A stretch of DNA of 64,000 nt, from contig MU001682.1 in assembly GCA_010093515.1 (NCBI GenBank), positions 441,997-505,996 of the forward strand, in the 5' to 3' direction. The DNA is from Lineolata rhizophorae (Eukaryota; Ascomycota; Dothideomycetes; Lineolatales; Lineolataceae). How positions within the stretch are numbered: the first letter of the stretch is position 1; every line of letters begins with the position of its first letter. The notes beneath the pieces were generated by a model. That model did not search any database. It was not told the origin of the DNA and saw only the letters and a list, made by a program, of their open reading frames with translations. Shown here piece by piece: positions 33,605 to 44,960 of the stretch. Both the position numbers and the translations under genes were made by a program.

Positions 33605-34264
33605 ATGGACTCGCGGCCGGACCGTGCTGCGCGCCCGCCCCTCGACTCCGTCTTCGAGTCCGCCGCCGAGTCCGCCGCCGAACACGCGCACCCGCCGCAC
33701 CTGCGCCAGCTCGCCCGCCAGGTTCAGCATAACCTCCGCCACCAGCACCGCTGGGCCTCGCTCGCCGTGCACACCCACTCGTGCCACGAAACCCGTCCGG
33801 GCGAGCGCCTGCCACTCCTGCGCCCCCTGCTCTCGGGCCTGCCGCAGCAACGACTCTACCTTCACCCAGACGAGCAGATTGAGCTGCTGGAGGCCGAGGC
33901 CGAGGCGAACACGACAGGCTCCGGCCACCACAGCGCCGGACAAGCACATCGCCCGGCCCAAACCAAGGCTGAGCCCGCGCCCGAGCCGGAATGGGTCTTG
34001 CCCACCCATGCCCACGAGAAGTGGACGCTTCGGAACTTTGCATTGATTTTCGACCACATTCCACCCGTGCCTCCGGAGCCGGACAATGAAGCTGGGGGCG
34101 GTGGAGAGGAGCAACTCCTGGCGCCGGTGCAAGCGCTCTATCGTGCGGCACGGGTCAGCAAGTGGCGCAAGACCAAACGTCTAGTCCTTGCCACTGTTGA
34201 CACCGACAGTACTATCACGTACTATATAGTGCACGAGGGTGTCGTGAAGCCGAGACAAAACTAG
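33605..34264 (+). CDS. SEN15: tRNA-splicing endonuclease subunit Sen15
   Basis: Sen15 is a structural subunit of the heterotetrameric tRNA-intron endonuclease, pairing with the catalytic Sen34. A single exon of 219 residues. The conserved C-terminal domain holds EKWTLRNFALIFDHIPPVP and LATVDTDSTITYYIVHEG, ending GVVKPRQN, the family's normal ending. The N-terminal half is helical (HLRQLARQVQHNLRHQHRWA). The frame is open well upstream (an ATG at 33416), but that part is Pro/Arg-rich and overlaps the divergent promoter, so 33605 is chosen. GC-rich codon use. Confidence 0.88.
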   Translation: MDSRPDRAARPPLDSVFESAAESAAEHAHPPHLRQLARQVQHNLRHQHRWASLAVHTHSCHETRPGERLPLLRPLLSGLPQQRLYLHPDEQIELLEAEAEANTTGSGHHSAGQAHRPAQTKAEPAPEPEWVLPTHAHEKWTLRNFALIFDHIPPVPPEPDNEAGGGGEEQLLAPVQALYRAARVSKWRKTKRLVLATVDTDSTITYYIVHEGVVKPRQN

Positions 34265-36751
34265 GCTCTACCGCTAGCCGCAACGCTCTGAGTAGCCACA
34301 TGTAGACGAGGGCAGATGCAGTATACAGCCCATCTTCCTAACCTCTAGGAGGCCTTCATAGTACCATACTCATCTCTAATCCCATAAGGTCGCCATCCAG
34401 TGCCGTGGCTGGCTTAAGCAAAGTCAACACTGCACTCTCTGTTCGACCTGAGCACCAAAACCCCTGCATTAAGGGCGTATCGTCGACATAGCAGTGGAGC
34501 TACGTCGCTAGTACTCCTTAGGTATAACCTAAAAGCTCATGGTGTTTTCTGAACAAGGACAAATTTTCCTCTGCTCGTGCCAAATTCAAACGAGTGAAAC
34601 TTGTTACTAGGTTAGTGCTATATTTGTACGGAAGTCTAGGGTTAGAAGTTGGGCGCTTTGGGACATTACAGAATTCATACTAGGTCCTTGCATGCACGTC
34701 ATGTCGTGGCTGTAGCTACTCTTCCATGCGGACTCCTCTAATGTACATCTTGTATCTATCACGTGTCACCTTAGTTCAATCCGTCGCCGTTTACGCTTCC
34801 ATGCTTATAACTCATCTGAAATCTAGTATCTTAACGCCTGCACTGCGTAGAAGGAACTATTCAGGGCCGCATATCCGACTAATGCACACTAGCAATACGC
34901 ATTGCATTGGGCTAGGATTACTTCTCCTAGTAGCTTGAAATGGCTTCCAGGGCCAGCTCAAAGTCCGAAATTAGGCGGCTACTATAGTCTACATCGGTCG
35001 CCGACTCAAGATTATTGTTTTCATGACTCGTTACATTGCGCAAAGGTATGCGGTCAATAGCGATGTCTTAGGCTAAATCCCGTGTATCTATCTCAAGACG
35101 AGCTACGAGCCCTTAAGACTGAGTTCAGAGATCAGCCACAAATACAGCAAAACCACGAATTATGAATAGAATCATAGGTATTGGTGACGTAGTGACAACA
35201 ACCAGGATCTCTACTAGAGGGGCATTCAACCAATGAGAATACAAGGTGAAGTACTGGATGCCATAGGCGATCGGGGTTATCGACGTCCTAGTCTTCGAAT
35301 TACTTAGCAAGTTGTATGGGTGGGATTTCCGAGCTTAGCTTCTATGTTTATTGGCGTCAGCAAATTGCCTTGCCGTTTGCTTTTGTGAGGGCACGCCAGG
35401 AATTGGCCCTTGAATTGAAGTTCTGCATACAGGTCTATCTGCAAGTCACCTATATGACTCTACTATTCACACCACACGCAGGCTTTCCCAAAGCAGCGGG
35501 CTGCGGTGGGACTGCTCATGCATTTTGGAGACTTGCAGAGAAAATTAGCACAAATGGAAAGAGCACTAAGTCTATGATGCAGAGTATGCAAGCGTGGGAA
35601 AGTAACGGTCGCATAGGTTAACTTCAGCCATTATTAGAAGACTTAAAGGTAGTAAGCATCACAAACAAGCTCCATGCTGCCTTATTGTTATGGGCTCATT
35701 TTAACCAATCTACCTAGATCTTTACTCAAATTGGTCGTCTATGTATCGCTAAGAAGCAATTGGATGACGTAGACCTTGAGTAGTTGGGTGAATTTGGCTT
35801 GAAGGAGGCTACGGATCTTGTTCAAGAAGTTCGGCGAGGACTAAGGCCCGTCCAGGAACTTGCTAGGCTATCTAAAGTTCTTGAAAGTGGCTTCGAGATG
35901 GCTGTCGCGGATGACGAGTCTGCTATCATAGGCAACGTGATAGGCTCTTATAGTAGACCAAGTCGGGAAACTACATGGAGCCAGTTATCCCGTATGTGGA
36001 CTCTACGGTAGCTGAGAGTCTGATTCCTCTGAAAGAGTACGGCACGACTTCACCCGCGGAGGGAACCCCTAGTATGCTGCAGATGGTGTCCAACTAAAGG
36101 GCGCGGGTGATTTCTCAAGTGTCGACGGGGGAATCTCCAGAGCGTTGACGAAATTTTAAGGGCCGCGAAACCCTGAGGTGTTAGAAAGGAAAGTTTGGGA
36201 AGACTAGGAGTTGGTGGATACAAGTGGCAGCTTATGGTTATGCAACGAAATCCTGATCTGAAATCTAATGAAAACTCTTCCGTAGTTGTTTCAGTTGGAG
36301 TACTGGGCTGTACAGTACTTCCCTACAACGAATTGTCTAGTTAGCTAAATAGTTGCTGCTGGTACCAAGCTATGTTAACACAACCGCGAATGTTGTCTTA
36401 GGTGTCTGCTGAACCGTCAGCCGCAAGCCAAGGACTCGTACTATCCAACCGTATAGCGCCAAGAGAATACAAAATAAAGAAGTCTGGACAATTGGTAGGG
36501 AAGAGCTAAAGACAGAACAATGGTATAAGAAATTACCAGCATGATCCCAACCGGCCTCATCCGCACAACCTCTATGCATTTAGGACATATGTCTCAAATC
36601 AAACCCATCCAGGCCCTCAAAGTAGGGACAGTGCCAAACCGCTGCTCCCCACGCCAGGTTACTTGGTATCCCTCTTTGAACCTTGAAATAAGTACAATAA
36701 AACGATAGAAACTCCAGTACCATGCTTGTGGGCAAACGTGACGGGAGCCGC
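34265..36751. other. large gene-poor interval
   Basis: About 2.5 kb between SEN15 and the next gene, with composition dropping abruptly from the GC-rich block before it. It holds one decayed reading frame (35316-36011) and scattered short frames with hydrophobic translations, for example minus 35125-35310, that I cannot support as genes. No terminal repeats were found by eye. Confidence 0.5.
35316..36011 (+). pseudogene. decayed reading frame, family unknown
   Basis: One plus-strand frame reads like protein over roughly 230 codons, with mixed charge and helical periodicity (EFGLKEATDLVQEVRRGLRPV). It is interrupted about three times. No domain is recognisable, and no start or splice arrangement gives a clean product. 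It may be a dead host gene or part of an old mobile element; the sequence alone does not decide. Confidence 0.35.
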
Positions 36752-38215
36752 TCACGGACCGCCCCTAGGAGGCTGCTCATTATCCTGAATACGTTTCAGC
36801 AACAGGCCCGAGATCATGTATTTGTTCATTTTCGGGTCGAAGACTGCCGACACTTCCATCGTACACCTGGCCTTTGTCCCAACTACCTCAACCAGACCAT
36901 TCACAACGACGCAGCCTCTTGGAAGTATCATGCGCTCTGGATGCTTCCATCGTCGCCGCAGAGTTGAAGCGAATATGCTAAGCGCAACATTCGAGGGCGG
37001 AATGGATTGTAATTTTGGCAGCCCAACGTTCTTCTCCTTCTCTGGGGCTCGGCCGGATGGCACACCCCTAAAGGGCTTGCTCGACGACTGTTGAGGATCG
37101 GGAGCGCCGTCTACGCTCTTTGACGGGGCCTCTGGAGAGGGGGAATGTTGGTTGGCTTGTTCCCCAGATGGGCCTGCTCTTCGGCGATGTGCCTCTGTAA
37201 GGGCTTTCCTTAGCTGTATCTCTTGCAAACTCGGCGTGGTCGGGAAGCCAAAGAATTGTTTAGCTTTGGCTACCTGGAGATTGAAGAGATACCGGGCGCT
37301 TGCATATAGCGCCGACATTACCGCATACGGCTGAAGGGCATTACGCAGTCTCTCATAATTCCGTTGCGTCACTGCCCTCCTCGTCCACGCAATGTACTCG
37401 TCCGTAATCTCGATGCTGCGAAGTTGTTAATTGGGATACCACATCGTAAGCTCGACCGCACTTACCCACTGCGTTCGTATTCTGCAGGTGGCCCGTCCGG
37501 AAAAGTTATCTCTAGCCAGTATTTTCCCTGCCTAACATTGACGCTTCCGAGACGATGGGTATACGCCGGATCGTCAGAGCATATTCTCCGTATTGTGACA
37601 GCAAGTGAACCTGGGTTATGTCGTAAGAATCTATTCACAGCTATACGAATAGAAGAGGCAGGTCCTCGGCATCAGATGTACTTACGTTGGAGCCCATGTT
37701 GACGCTTGATATCACCAGCCAAGCGGAGGAACTCCTGCCATTCCGGATCGGAGCCTCGGTAGAAAGTCTGCGGCTTTCGCTTGGCCCACCCTATGGGGAT
37801 AAATATTGATTCTTCGGGGATTTCCTCTTCCAGCTCTGCCTCTTCGTCATATTCTTCGCCTTCTTCCTGGGCCGCTTCCTCGTCCCCCCGTATTGGTCGC
37901 AGCTGCTCCTCTTCCTCCTCATCTATGAGATCGTCGAGCGGGCTGAGGACGTAGTTTAGGTAGGCATAGGCGGCGGAAGAATAAATTATCCATGATGCTG
38001 CGGTCCTAAGGCTCAGAGTCAGAAGCAGGCCTGAAAAGAGGTCAGGCAACAACTCACTTCCAGGAAAAGTAGGGCCGCGGGAGGAAGCGAACGGACTGGA
38101 CAACTACGTCGGAACGATGGCGAACAGATATAGGACGGGCACGAGGGGTTACAATCGGTCGAGAGACGATGCGCGGGGAAGGAAGCGCAAATTTTCTAAA
38201 GCCGTGCCTCAACAT
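36752..38215 (-). CDS. conserved fungal protein of unknown function, probably mitochondrial
   Basis: Four exons (38058-38215, 37686-38005, 37466-37610, 36752-37415) encode 428 residues, with introns of 52, 75 and 50 bases. The arginine-rich, acid-free N-terminus (MLRHGFRKFALPSPRIVSRP) looks like a mitochondrial presequence. A hydrophobic segment follows (AASWIIYSSAAYAYLNYVLS), then a strongly acidic stretch and SIFIPIGWAKRKPQTFYRG. The middle has beta-like conserved-looking parts (YWLEITFPDGPPAEYERSG). The C-terminal part has a Ser/Pro/Gln-rich linker and ends with KYMISGLLLKRIQ. I cannot name the family. A presequence plus one membrane helix suggests an inner-membrane or matrix protein. Confidence 0.72.
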
Positions 38216-38733
38216 CCGGACGCCACTAGGTGGAACGGGCAGCGGAGGAAAAGACGTCTTTATGAATACAGTAGATATGCCGAAGCCGACATGGATACTA
38301 ACCGCTAGGGCAAGAGACAGTGGAAAAGTCGCAATGAAGAACGGTATATCCAAAAGGCTTCCCCGGCCCGACGGTAAGTCGCAGGAGGTGGACGGTTCGT
38401 CGACGGCTGGCCAGGCCGATCGCCGGTGGTTCCATGGCTGCCGCCCGCTCACGTGCGCAGATCTCGATTTGCCCCAGCCCACGCGCCATCTCAGCTGCCT
38501 CGCACGTTTCTCAAGATGCGAACCATCCTGAGGCCGAGCGATCGCCTCGATTTTTGAGCCGTGATTTTGAAACTAACGGGTTTCAAATTCGTCCGCGGCA
38601 TATTTAGGTGTCTTGACCTGTCTATTGCAAAGTTCTATCTAGCGAGGTCGGAATTCTGCAGGAACCATGGACTAACACAGGATATTGCAAATATACAACT
38701 CTAAATCGCAGGCAAAACACGTGGGACAGGGCA
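38216..38733. other. intergenic, 518 bases
   Basis: Upstream region of the unknown mitochondrial gene and 3' flank of the MET1-type gene (both minus). Nothing else recognised. Confidence 0.45.
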
Positions 38734-40429
38734 TTAAGATAGACCGGGTATGATGTTCTGGTCTTTGAGCGTCGCCAGATCGCTTTCTACCCCGAGACCA
38801 TCCAAGCCCTTGAATCCGTCTTCCACGGTCCATTTCGCAGTTCCGTCGAACAAAACTTTGCATGCCTTTCCAACAACCAAGAGCCCCGGTGGCCGGCTTC
38901 CCTCCTCTTCGACTGCTGCACACACGTATTCGAGTGTCGTCCTGATGACCCTCTGGTCGGGGCAAGAAGCCCTTTCGAGAACGGCGCAGGGCGTGTTTTT
39001 CGGCCATCTCTTCACTTCCGTCACTAGGCTGTCAACCAGGGACGAAAGCCGATGTAACGCCATCAAGAACACTACTGTCCGTGTACCGACGTACTCGGGT
39101 GTGTCCGGAGCCGCACCTTTCCTTCCCGTCCCTGTGCAGATGAGGACTTGGTCCGCAACGCCACGATGCGTAGGTGGGATGGTCGCAAATAGAGGTGCGC
39201 TTAGAGCGCTCGTGATTCCCGGTAGCACGATGGGCGTATACCCATTTCTCTGGAAGAAAGCGTACTCCTCTGCCCCTCTGCCGTAAATGTACGGATCTCC
39301 TTGCTTTAGACGGATGACATTTTTGCCCGCGCGCAGGCCGTCCAAACCCATCTCAAGTAGCTCCTCCTGAGCTTTGTCTGCATTCCCGGGGAACTTGCGG
39401 GCGATGTATACCGTCGCTCGCCGAGGGACGAGTTCGAGAACGGGAGCAGGCACGAGCTTGTCGGCTAACACCAGATCCGCTGACGCGATTGCCTTGTGTG
39501 CGGCGGCCGTGAGAAGATCGGGATGGCCGGGCCCGGATCCCGCAAGCACAATGCGACCCTTTCTCCTCCGCTCATCTAGAGTAGTCGCGCTGACCCCAGA
39601 ATTGTTCGAAGAAGCGTAGCTGCGGAGAACGGTATCCACGTCGTCATCGGTGATCGAAGCTAGCCGCTTTAGGGGCCAGTATTCGCAAATCTGGGCTAGC
39701 CATCGCATACGTCGATTACGCGCGGCTTCCACGTCCTCAGGCCGGATAAGAGTATTAAACGAAGCAGGCTGGCCTGAGTCATCCTCCTCAGCTTCCAGAT
39801 CCATGGACAGCTCCGCCGCATGATCCTCTTCCCAGATCTTTCGCCGCATCGCCCCCAGCCGGTCAACAGCCTTGCCAAGGTCCGAAGGCAGTGATGCTGC
39901 CATTTCTCGCCTGATTCGGCTGGCAAGCTTGCACCCTTTTCCAGATGTCGTGACACCGACCTGCAATGGTCCATCGGTGTAAGACGAAAGGAGCGTGAAG
40001 GTGCAGAGGCCGGGTGCATCTGCTACGTTGACGGGAATTCGCAGACGTCGGCAGTCAGCTGAGATCTTCGCGCCTTTGTTGGTGGTTAGAGCCTAGTTTT
40101 CATTTGGGCTTTGGGATACCATGGAACGCACTCAGTGGATTGGCGCTGCCGAGAGTGACGAAAACCGCATCGACGACGTGATCTACCTCTGCCCGGCCCA
40201 GCGTCGTCGGATCCTCATCTCGGAAGTCGCGTCTCAGCCATTCCACCTCGCCGTCGTCGACTCTCTTCGCCAAGCCGTAATGCAGACTTGAAGTTTCCGG
40301 AGCAATGAGCTTCGGCTTCGCCCCTACTTCGACCGAGCGCGAGCACCGAGCTCCAGCCAGGGGGTTTGAACCGACGATGATGTGGACGTGTCCCGTGGAG
40401 TCGACGGAGGCAAGGAGGCTAGGAGCCAT
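38734..40429 (-). CDS. MET1: siroheme synthase: Met8-like dehydrogenase fused to uroporphyrinogen-III methyltransferase
   Basis: Makes siroheme, the cofactor of sulfite and nitrite reductase. Two exons (40132-40429 and 38734-40073; intron 58 bases, GTGCGT donor) give 545 residues. The N-terminal third (VHIIVGSNPLAGARCSRSVE, then ADAPGLCTFTLLSSY) is the NAD-binding precorrin-2 dehydrogenase/ferrochelatase module of Met8/CysG type. The C-terminal half is a SAM-dependent methyltransferase with VLAGSGPGHPDLLT, RLKQGDPYIYGRGAEE, PGITSALSAP and LMALHRL. This is the CysG-like order, whereas baker's yeast keeps the activities in Met8 and Met1. The normal second glycine of the NAD motif appears as Ser here. 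Confidence 0.9.
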
Positions 40430-41255
40430 TCCCAAATATAGCGAGCTGCAATTATTGCGGTTCTGCACAGAAGTACGTATGGCCGATGAGGCTATCTGGA
40501 AAGGCAGTATGCATAAATTTGTTAACAGGGTCGGTGAAAGTGCGAATCGGGAAGGCCGGTAGCGGATAATGGCCGGGAGTGCGACGGCGGACGGGCGGCG
40601 GCAGGATCAGGAGGGCGCGGCTGGAAAGAAGGCATCGAGAATGAAGAGGTAGTGAACGAGGGAATTGATAAAAGGCTGCGACAATGGGCGACGTTCGTTT
40701 TGCTGCGAGGCGCGCGGAGAAAGCGAGCTGGGAGAGCGCACGCACTTTTCCTGCGAGATCGCGTCAGACCCCGGCGGCGGGCCCTGGCTTATCGATACAC
40801 CGACGGCCCTGATAGCGCGGGGGCGTTGGCCTGGTCGATCACCTCCCGGACCCCGCGGAGAACCCCAGATCGCCGCGTGCGACGGAGACGCTGCTGCCGC
40901 CCGCGCGCGTGAGCCCATGAGGCTATCAAAGCAATATACCGTACATGTGTTTTGCGAGAGACCAGTCTATCTACACGTGACGGACCTAGCCGAGGGCATC
41001 CGAATCAGACTCACTGATGCAGCGCCGCTGCGCCTCCCTGCCCCCGAAGCAAGCGGAAATATGTAGGTCGACAAGGGGAAAGGATGCAAAAAGGTCGAAG
41101 AAAGCACCGCAAAGGGCCCCTATATGTGATACGTATAAGGGCTCGCACCCCGCCGTTCATTGTCCACCGCAACCAGCCGCGACGGAAATAGCAACCATAG
41201 GCATCCGAGTCGCACAGCAAGTCCGGGCCAGCCAGCCCTGCCCGCAACCTGGGGC
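40430..41255. other. intergenic, 826 bases
   Basis: Promoter side of the siroheme synthase gene and 3' side of the aldolase gene (both minus). Short frames here show no family feature. Confidence 0.5.
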
Positions 41256-42281
41256 CTACGGCAGACTCATCTCGAGCTCCATCACCTCGCGTACCCCTTC
41301 CTTTATCGCCACCGCCTGCTCCTTGCTGAGCCGCTTGAGCGGCCGGCGTGGGTAGCCCCCGTAGCCGTAGTACGACTGGATGGCCGACTTGGTACCCGGG
41401 ATGGCAGCCTTGGTCAACACCCAGTCGCCCTTGCTTAGCGTCTTTTGCATTTCCATTGCCTCGTTGTACTTGCCCTCGGCCCATAGGTCCCACACACGCA
41501 CGCATGTCTTGGGAATCACGTTGGCGCCGCCCGCGATAATGCCTGACCCGCCGCTGGCCGCCGTTTGCATCGTGAAGTCTGCCATGCCGCCAAATGCCAT
41601 GTACCCGCTGCCCTCGCTCTTTGTCGTCGTCGCATTGGTCGCCAGCGCTACCCGCGTCAGCTTGCCAGTGTTCCCGCAAGTGAATTTGGTGCCCACGACG
41701 TTCTTGTGCTTGGCGAGCTTGATTATCAAGTCGCTGTCCATGTCAATGCCTGCCACGGCGCCCGGGTAGTTGTAGATGATGACGGGCAGCGGCGAGCCGT
41801 CCGCCACACTCGTATAGTACTCGTAGAGCGCCGCCTCATCCATGGCGTACCGGTAGTAGCTTGGCGGAACCAGGAGCACATATTCGCCGCCGGCCGCGGC
41901 TGCCTGTTTGGAAAGTTCAATGGTGCCCCTGATGCTCTGCTCGCTGGCGCCGACGATGACGGGCACGTCCGTGAACCCGGCTTCGTCCAGCGCTTCGCGC
42001 GTCGCCCTCGTTATGGCTGACTTCTCGTCGCGCGACAGATGAACCGCTTCACCGTTGGAGCCCATGGTCACGAGACCCACGAGGCCGGCTGTAGCGAGGC
42101 GGATCGCATGCTTACGGATCGTGGGGAGGTCAACGTCTTCCGTTTCCGGGTCGAAGAAAGTCATTGTCGGAGAGTAGATGCCAGGCCGCAAAGGGTTGCG
42201 CGGCTTCGTCGAGCCGCTAGCCTGGCCATTAGAATATCCATTGGCTGCGCCGTTAACTTGGTCAGATGCGGAAGTGGTCAT
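41256..42281 (-). CDS. DapA-family aldolase (dihydrodipicolinate synthase/HOGA-like)
   Basis: A class I aldolase/lyase of the DHDPS superfamily, single exon, 341 residues. The Schiff-base lysine is K199 in NVVGTKFTCG. The conserved tyrosine is Y172 in IIYNYPGA. The substrate loop is GSNGEAVHLSRDEK at about 74-87. Fungi make lysine by the aminoadipate route, so true dihydrodipicolinate synthase is unlikely. Likely substrates are keto acids, such as 4-hydroxy-2-oxoglutarate or 2-keto-3-deoxy sugar acids; the sequence does not tell which. There is no clear targeting signal; the first 25 residues are polar (Ser/Gly/Asn). Confidence 0.88.
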   Translation of the reverse strand: MTTSASDQVNGAANGYSNGQASGSTKPRNPLRPGIYSPTMTFFDPETEDVDLPTIRKHAIRLATAGLVGLVTMGSNGEAVHLSRDEKSAITRATREALDEAGFTDVPVIVGASEQSIRGTIELSKQAAAAGGEYVLLVPPSYYRYAMDEAALYEYYTSVADGSPLPVIIYNYPGAVAGIDMDSDLIIKLAKHKNVVGTKFTCGNTGKLTRVALATNATTTKSEGSGYMAFGGMADFTMQTAASGGSGIIAGGANVIPKTCVRVWDLWAEGKYNEAMEMQKTLSKGDWVLTKAAIPGTKSAIQSYYGYGGYPRRPLKRLSKEQAVAIKEGVREVMELEMSLP

Positions 42282-43393
42282 TATGAAGTGACTGGATGAA
42301 AATAACCAACAGAGGAAGACAGCACGACCCTAGATAACAGAATGCAAGGAAACGCAGAGACGAAGACTGAGAGCTCTTAAGAGAAACAAGGACAGACTGT
42401 CAGCTTAATATACGGGCCATCCGAGACGATCAAGGAAAGGTGGCACCGAGTAAATCAGCATACATAGTCCGAGCCCTAAAAGTTCCATCCCACTTTCTGC
42501 GTTCTTTTTGCCCTTAGCTAACACGCCCGGATTAGTGGCTAGTGCGATCTGCTGCTGCGGAGAAGACAAATTGTACGGCGTGGGCTGTTACCCGCTGCGC
42601 CATGACTGGCTAACCTGCACGCTACTGGCCCCAAGGGAAAGCCATGCGGAAGGCGGGAGGTTATGAAAAACTCGGCAGGAGTGGGTGGCCTGCAGTAATG
42701 ACGCGCGCCTCTAGGCGTGGCCGTTAGTAACGGAAAGTCAAGGAGCGAGGCAATTGCGGTTACTGGGAGACGCCGGGGTGCGAATGGGCGTTGGATCGCG
42801 CGCGTTGGGGTTTTTTGAACGCTGACCTTCGGACGATCGAACAGGAGATAATCCACGAATCACAATGAGGCGCCCTAGCGCGGCGGGTCTCGGCATCAGT
42901 GCGCAAACCCGAAAACTCGGCCGGATTTCCTGGGGAAAGCCTGCGAAATGGAAGTACGCGCAGAAGCAACGAAGGTGCCTTAAGCTGTTCTACTATCGAC
43001 TAGGAAAAGGAACTTACGTACAGTACCAATGCACGATCAGAAAAAGTAAGACGATCCCGAGCGACTAAAACCTTCCCCGGACTCCACGCTATAACGTGCC
43101 AACAGTAAATGTTGCAAATGCACGTCGAGCAACCAACGATGAGAGCCAGAGGATCAGAAAGCCGGAGGGTAATATCCGCAAACGGCGGAGTTCGCCGCAC
43201 ATGCTCGCTAATAATATCGACCGGGGTCTTCTGACCCAGAGCGGTGGAATCAAACAAGAAAGTGAGACGTCGATTACCGACGACGTCTCTAAGCTCAAAT
43301 GGCGCTCGCGCGCAGCCAGTTTTGCTGCACGTGGCGAAAAAGATTCGGAGGGCAAAGCCTCAGTTGCGGGCCACTCCCATACGCTCGGACATT
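42282..43393. other. intergenic, 1,112 bases
   Basis: Promoter side of the aldolase gene and 3' side of the Roadblock gene. A minus-strand frame at about 43000-43257 translates to a short protein with one hydrophobic segment (PLALIVGCSTCICNIYCWHV). It could be a small gene with unseen exons, but I cannot support a full model. Confidence 0.4.
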
Positions 43394-44091
43394 TCAGGGA
43401 AGGCTGGGATTGTCTGGCATGACGAAGCCCCTCGAGTCGAATTCGGACCTGATGAAAGCGTACATGGCTTCGAGCTTCTTCCGCTGCAGGTGAATCGTAA
43501 CCCGTCCCACTTCCTCATGAATGTCTTTGGCTGCGTCTTCCGACTGTCCTTCCGAAAGAAGGTTTAAGTCTTTGCGGTACTCTTGATCGCTGCTGTTACC
43601 AGTCCCTGATCCTGGGAGGGGGGCACCAGTGCACGGGCTTGCACTTCCAGAGGGATATCGCGAGTCACCGTCAACTTCTGCAGTAATCTTGAAGTCTTGC
43701 TTGTGGCCCTGATAGACCCCTCCGATAAGCACAAACAGCATTTTCGGCTGCACCGCACGGACAAGAATGTTGCACTGGCTAAACTCAATGGTGAGAGTGT
43801 AAAGTGTCCGCGAAGTCGAACTGGCTTCTGAGCTGCTGCTCCCTTGAGGCAGCTTCTGTTCCTCGTAATCTTTCCATACAAGGGAAATCAAGGCAGCTTG
43901 GTCGCGAAGCTCCTTGATATTTACCGGAGTGGAGTAGGCAATAAGAGTGCCATTAGGGGACATAAGACTATCATACGTAAGTCGAAGTTCATGATCCCGT
44001 GGTGAAAATTGAATACGCACAACATGCGTGGATAGAGACGAGGGTCGACATTGTTAGATAGAAGTTCGCTGAGCTTCTTTGGGTTTAACAT
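43394..44091 (-). CDS. Roadblock/LC7-domain protein, LAMTOR/Ego-like
   Basis: Two exons (44021-44091 and 43394-43967) joined over a 53-base intron (GTGCGT donor, GATAG acceptor) give 214 residues. The start MLNPKKLSELLSNNVDP followed by FLMSPNGTLIAYSTP and IKELRDQAALISLVWKDYEE matches the Roadblock/LC7 fold of LAMTOR/Ego proteins, which anchor Rag GTPases and TORC1 at the vacuole or lysosome. The second half (TLTIEFSQCNILVRAVQPKML) completes the fold. A long tail ending VGRVTIHLQRKKLEAMYAFI and DFDSRGFVMPD-like residues is a fungal extension. An in-frame ATG at 44106 (MSPAIM) would add five residues and may be the real start. Complex membership is inferred. Confidence 0.72.
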
Positions 44092-44106
44092 GATGGCTGG
44101 GCTCAT

Positions 44107-44960
44107 CTAACGAAACGTCCTAAGAGCGTCAGCCAGAGTTTTCTCTCGTACTTCTGCCACTATCCGCTCCATGCCCTTTTGAAGCAACGCGATAAATGCG
44201 TCAGCTCGAGCTCCGCGCAGACGCCCTTTCGAGCTTCGCGCCAAGATCTGAAATGGGCAGTCATAGAATGGGCTTGAAGCCTTAGAAGAAAGTGCGAAAG
44301 AGATTCGCGACAAGCGCAGGACGGATATCCGAAACTATACGCGAAAGACAATAGATGGGGACTGTGAGGCGGATGGCACTCCGTTCGTGCGGGCGACTGG
44401 CCTCCTTGGGAGCAAGGCGAGCAGCGGGACGGCAGAAATAGCAGCATAAGATTAGGAAAAACCAACCGCATACCTATTTGGTTCCAACGCGACCAGAGGG
44501 AATAGCAGCAGCGGAGCCTCGATCCGTATGCAGGCAAATCCTCCACGGGATCTCCGTGGGGTGGACGCACTATGAAGCAGCAGACATCTCACTGACAGCT
44601 CCTGACAGGAGGTTCGATATGGACGATGGTGTGCTTGTCGGACGAAGGTGTGGGGTTGTCTGGCTGTCCTTGTAGAGGCGACGTGAAGTTTGCTCCGTTG
44701 CAGTGGCTAAGAGTGGACGCACCTGCTGCACACCCGCCAATGGCACGTGCGCGACGCGACTTCGGCCGCGCTCCGGCCGCGCCGGCACCGCCCACACGCG
44801 CTCAGAGCCCGTCCGGCACGCCCCTCAAAGCCGTCCTCTCAATGTGCCCGGTCACCAAAACCATCTGTGCATCCTCATCGGGAGCACGCAGCTACTAGGA
44901 TACACCTGCCCAGGGCTGGCCGTCGTGCGCACGGCAGAGCACGGCGGAGCGCCAACGACA
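44107..44960. promoter_or_regulatory. divergent interval between Roadblock and RFTS genes
   Basis: 854 bases. It should hold both promoters and possibly 5' untranslated exons; a CTTCTAAG/TTTCGTTAG set of acceptor-like sites lies just above the Roadblock ATG. The plus-strand frame is open from 44703 into the RFTS gene, so its N-terminus could begin earlier. Confidence 0.45.

Noticed and set aside
32898-34132. Open frames of about 380-400 codons on both strands
   Set aside because: They overlap the transporter head and SEN15 in other frames; Arg/Pro/Ala-rich with no domain.
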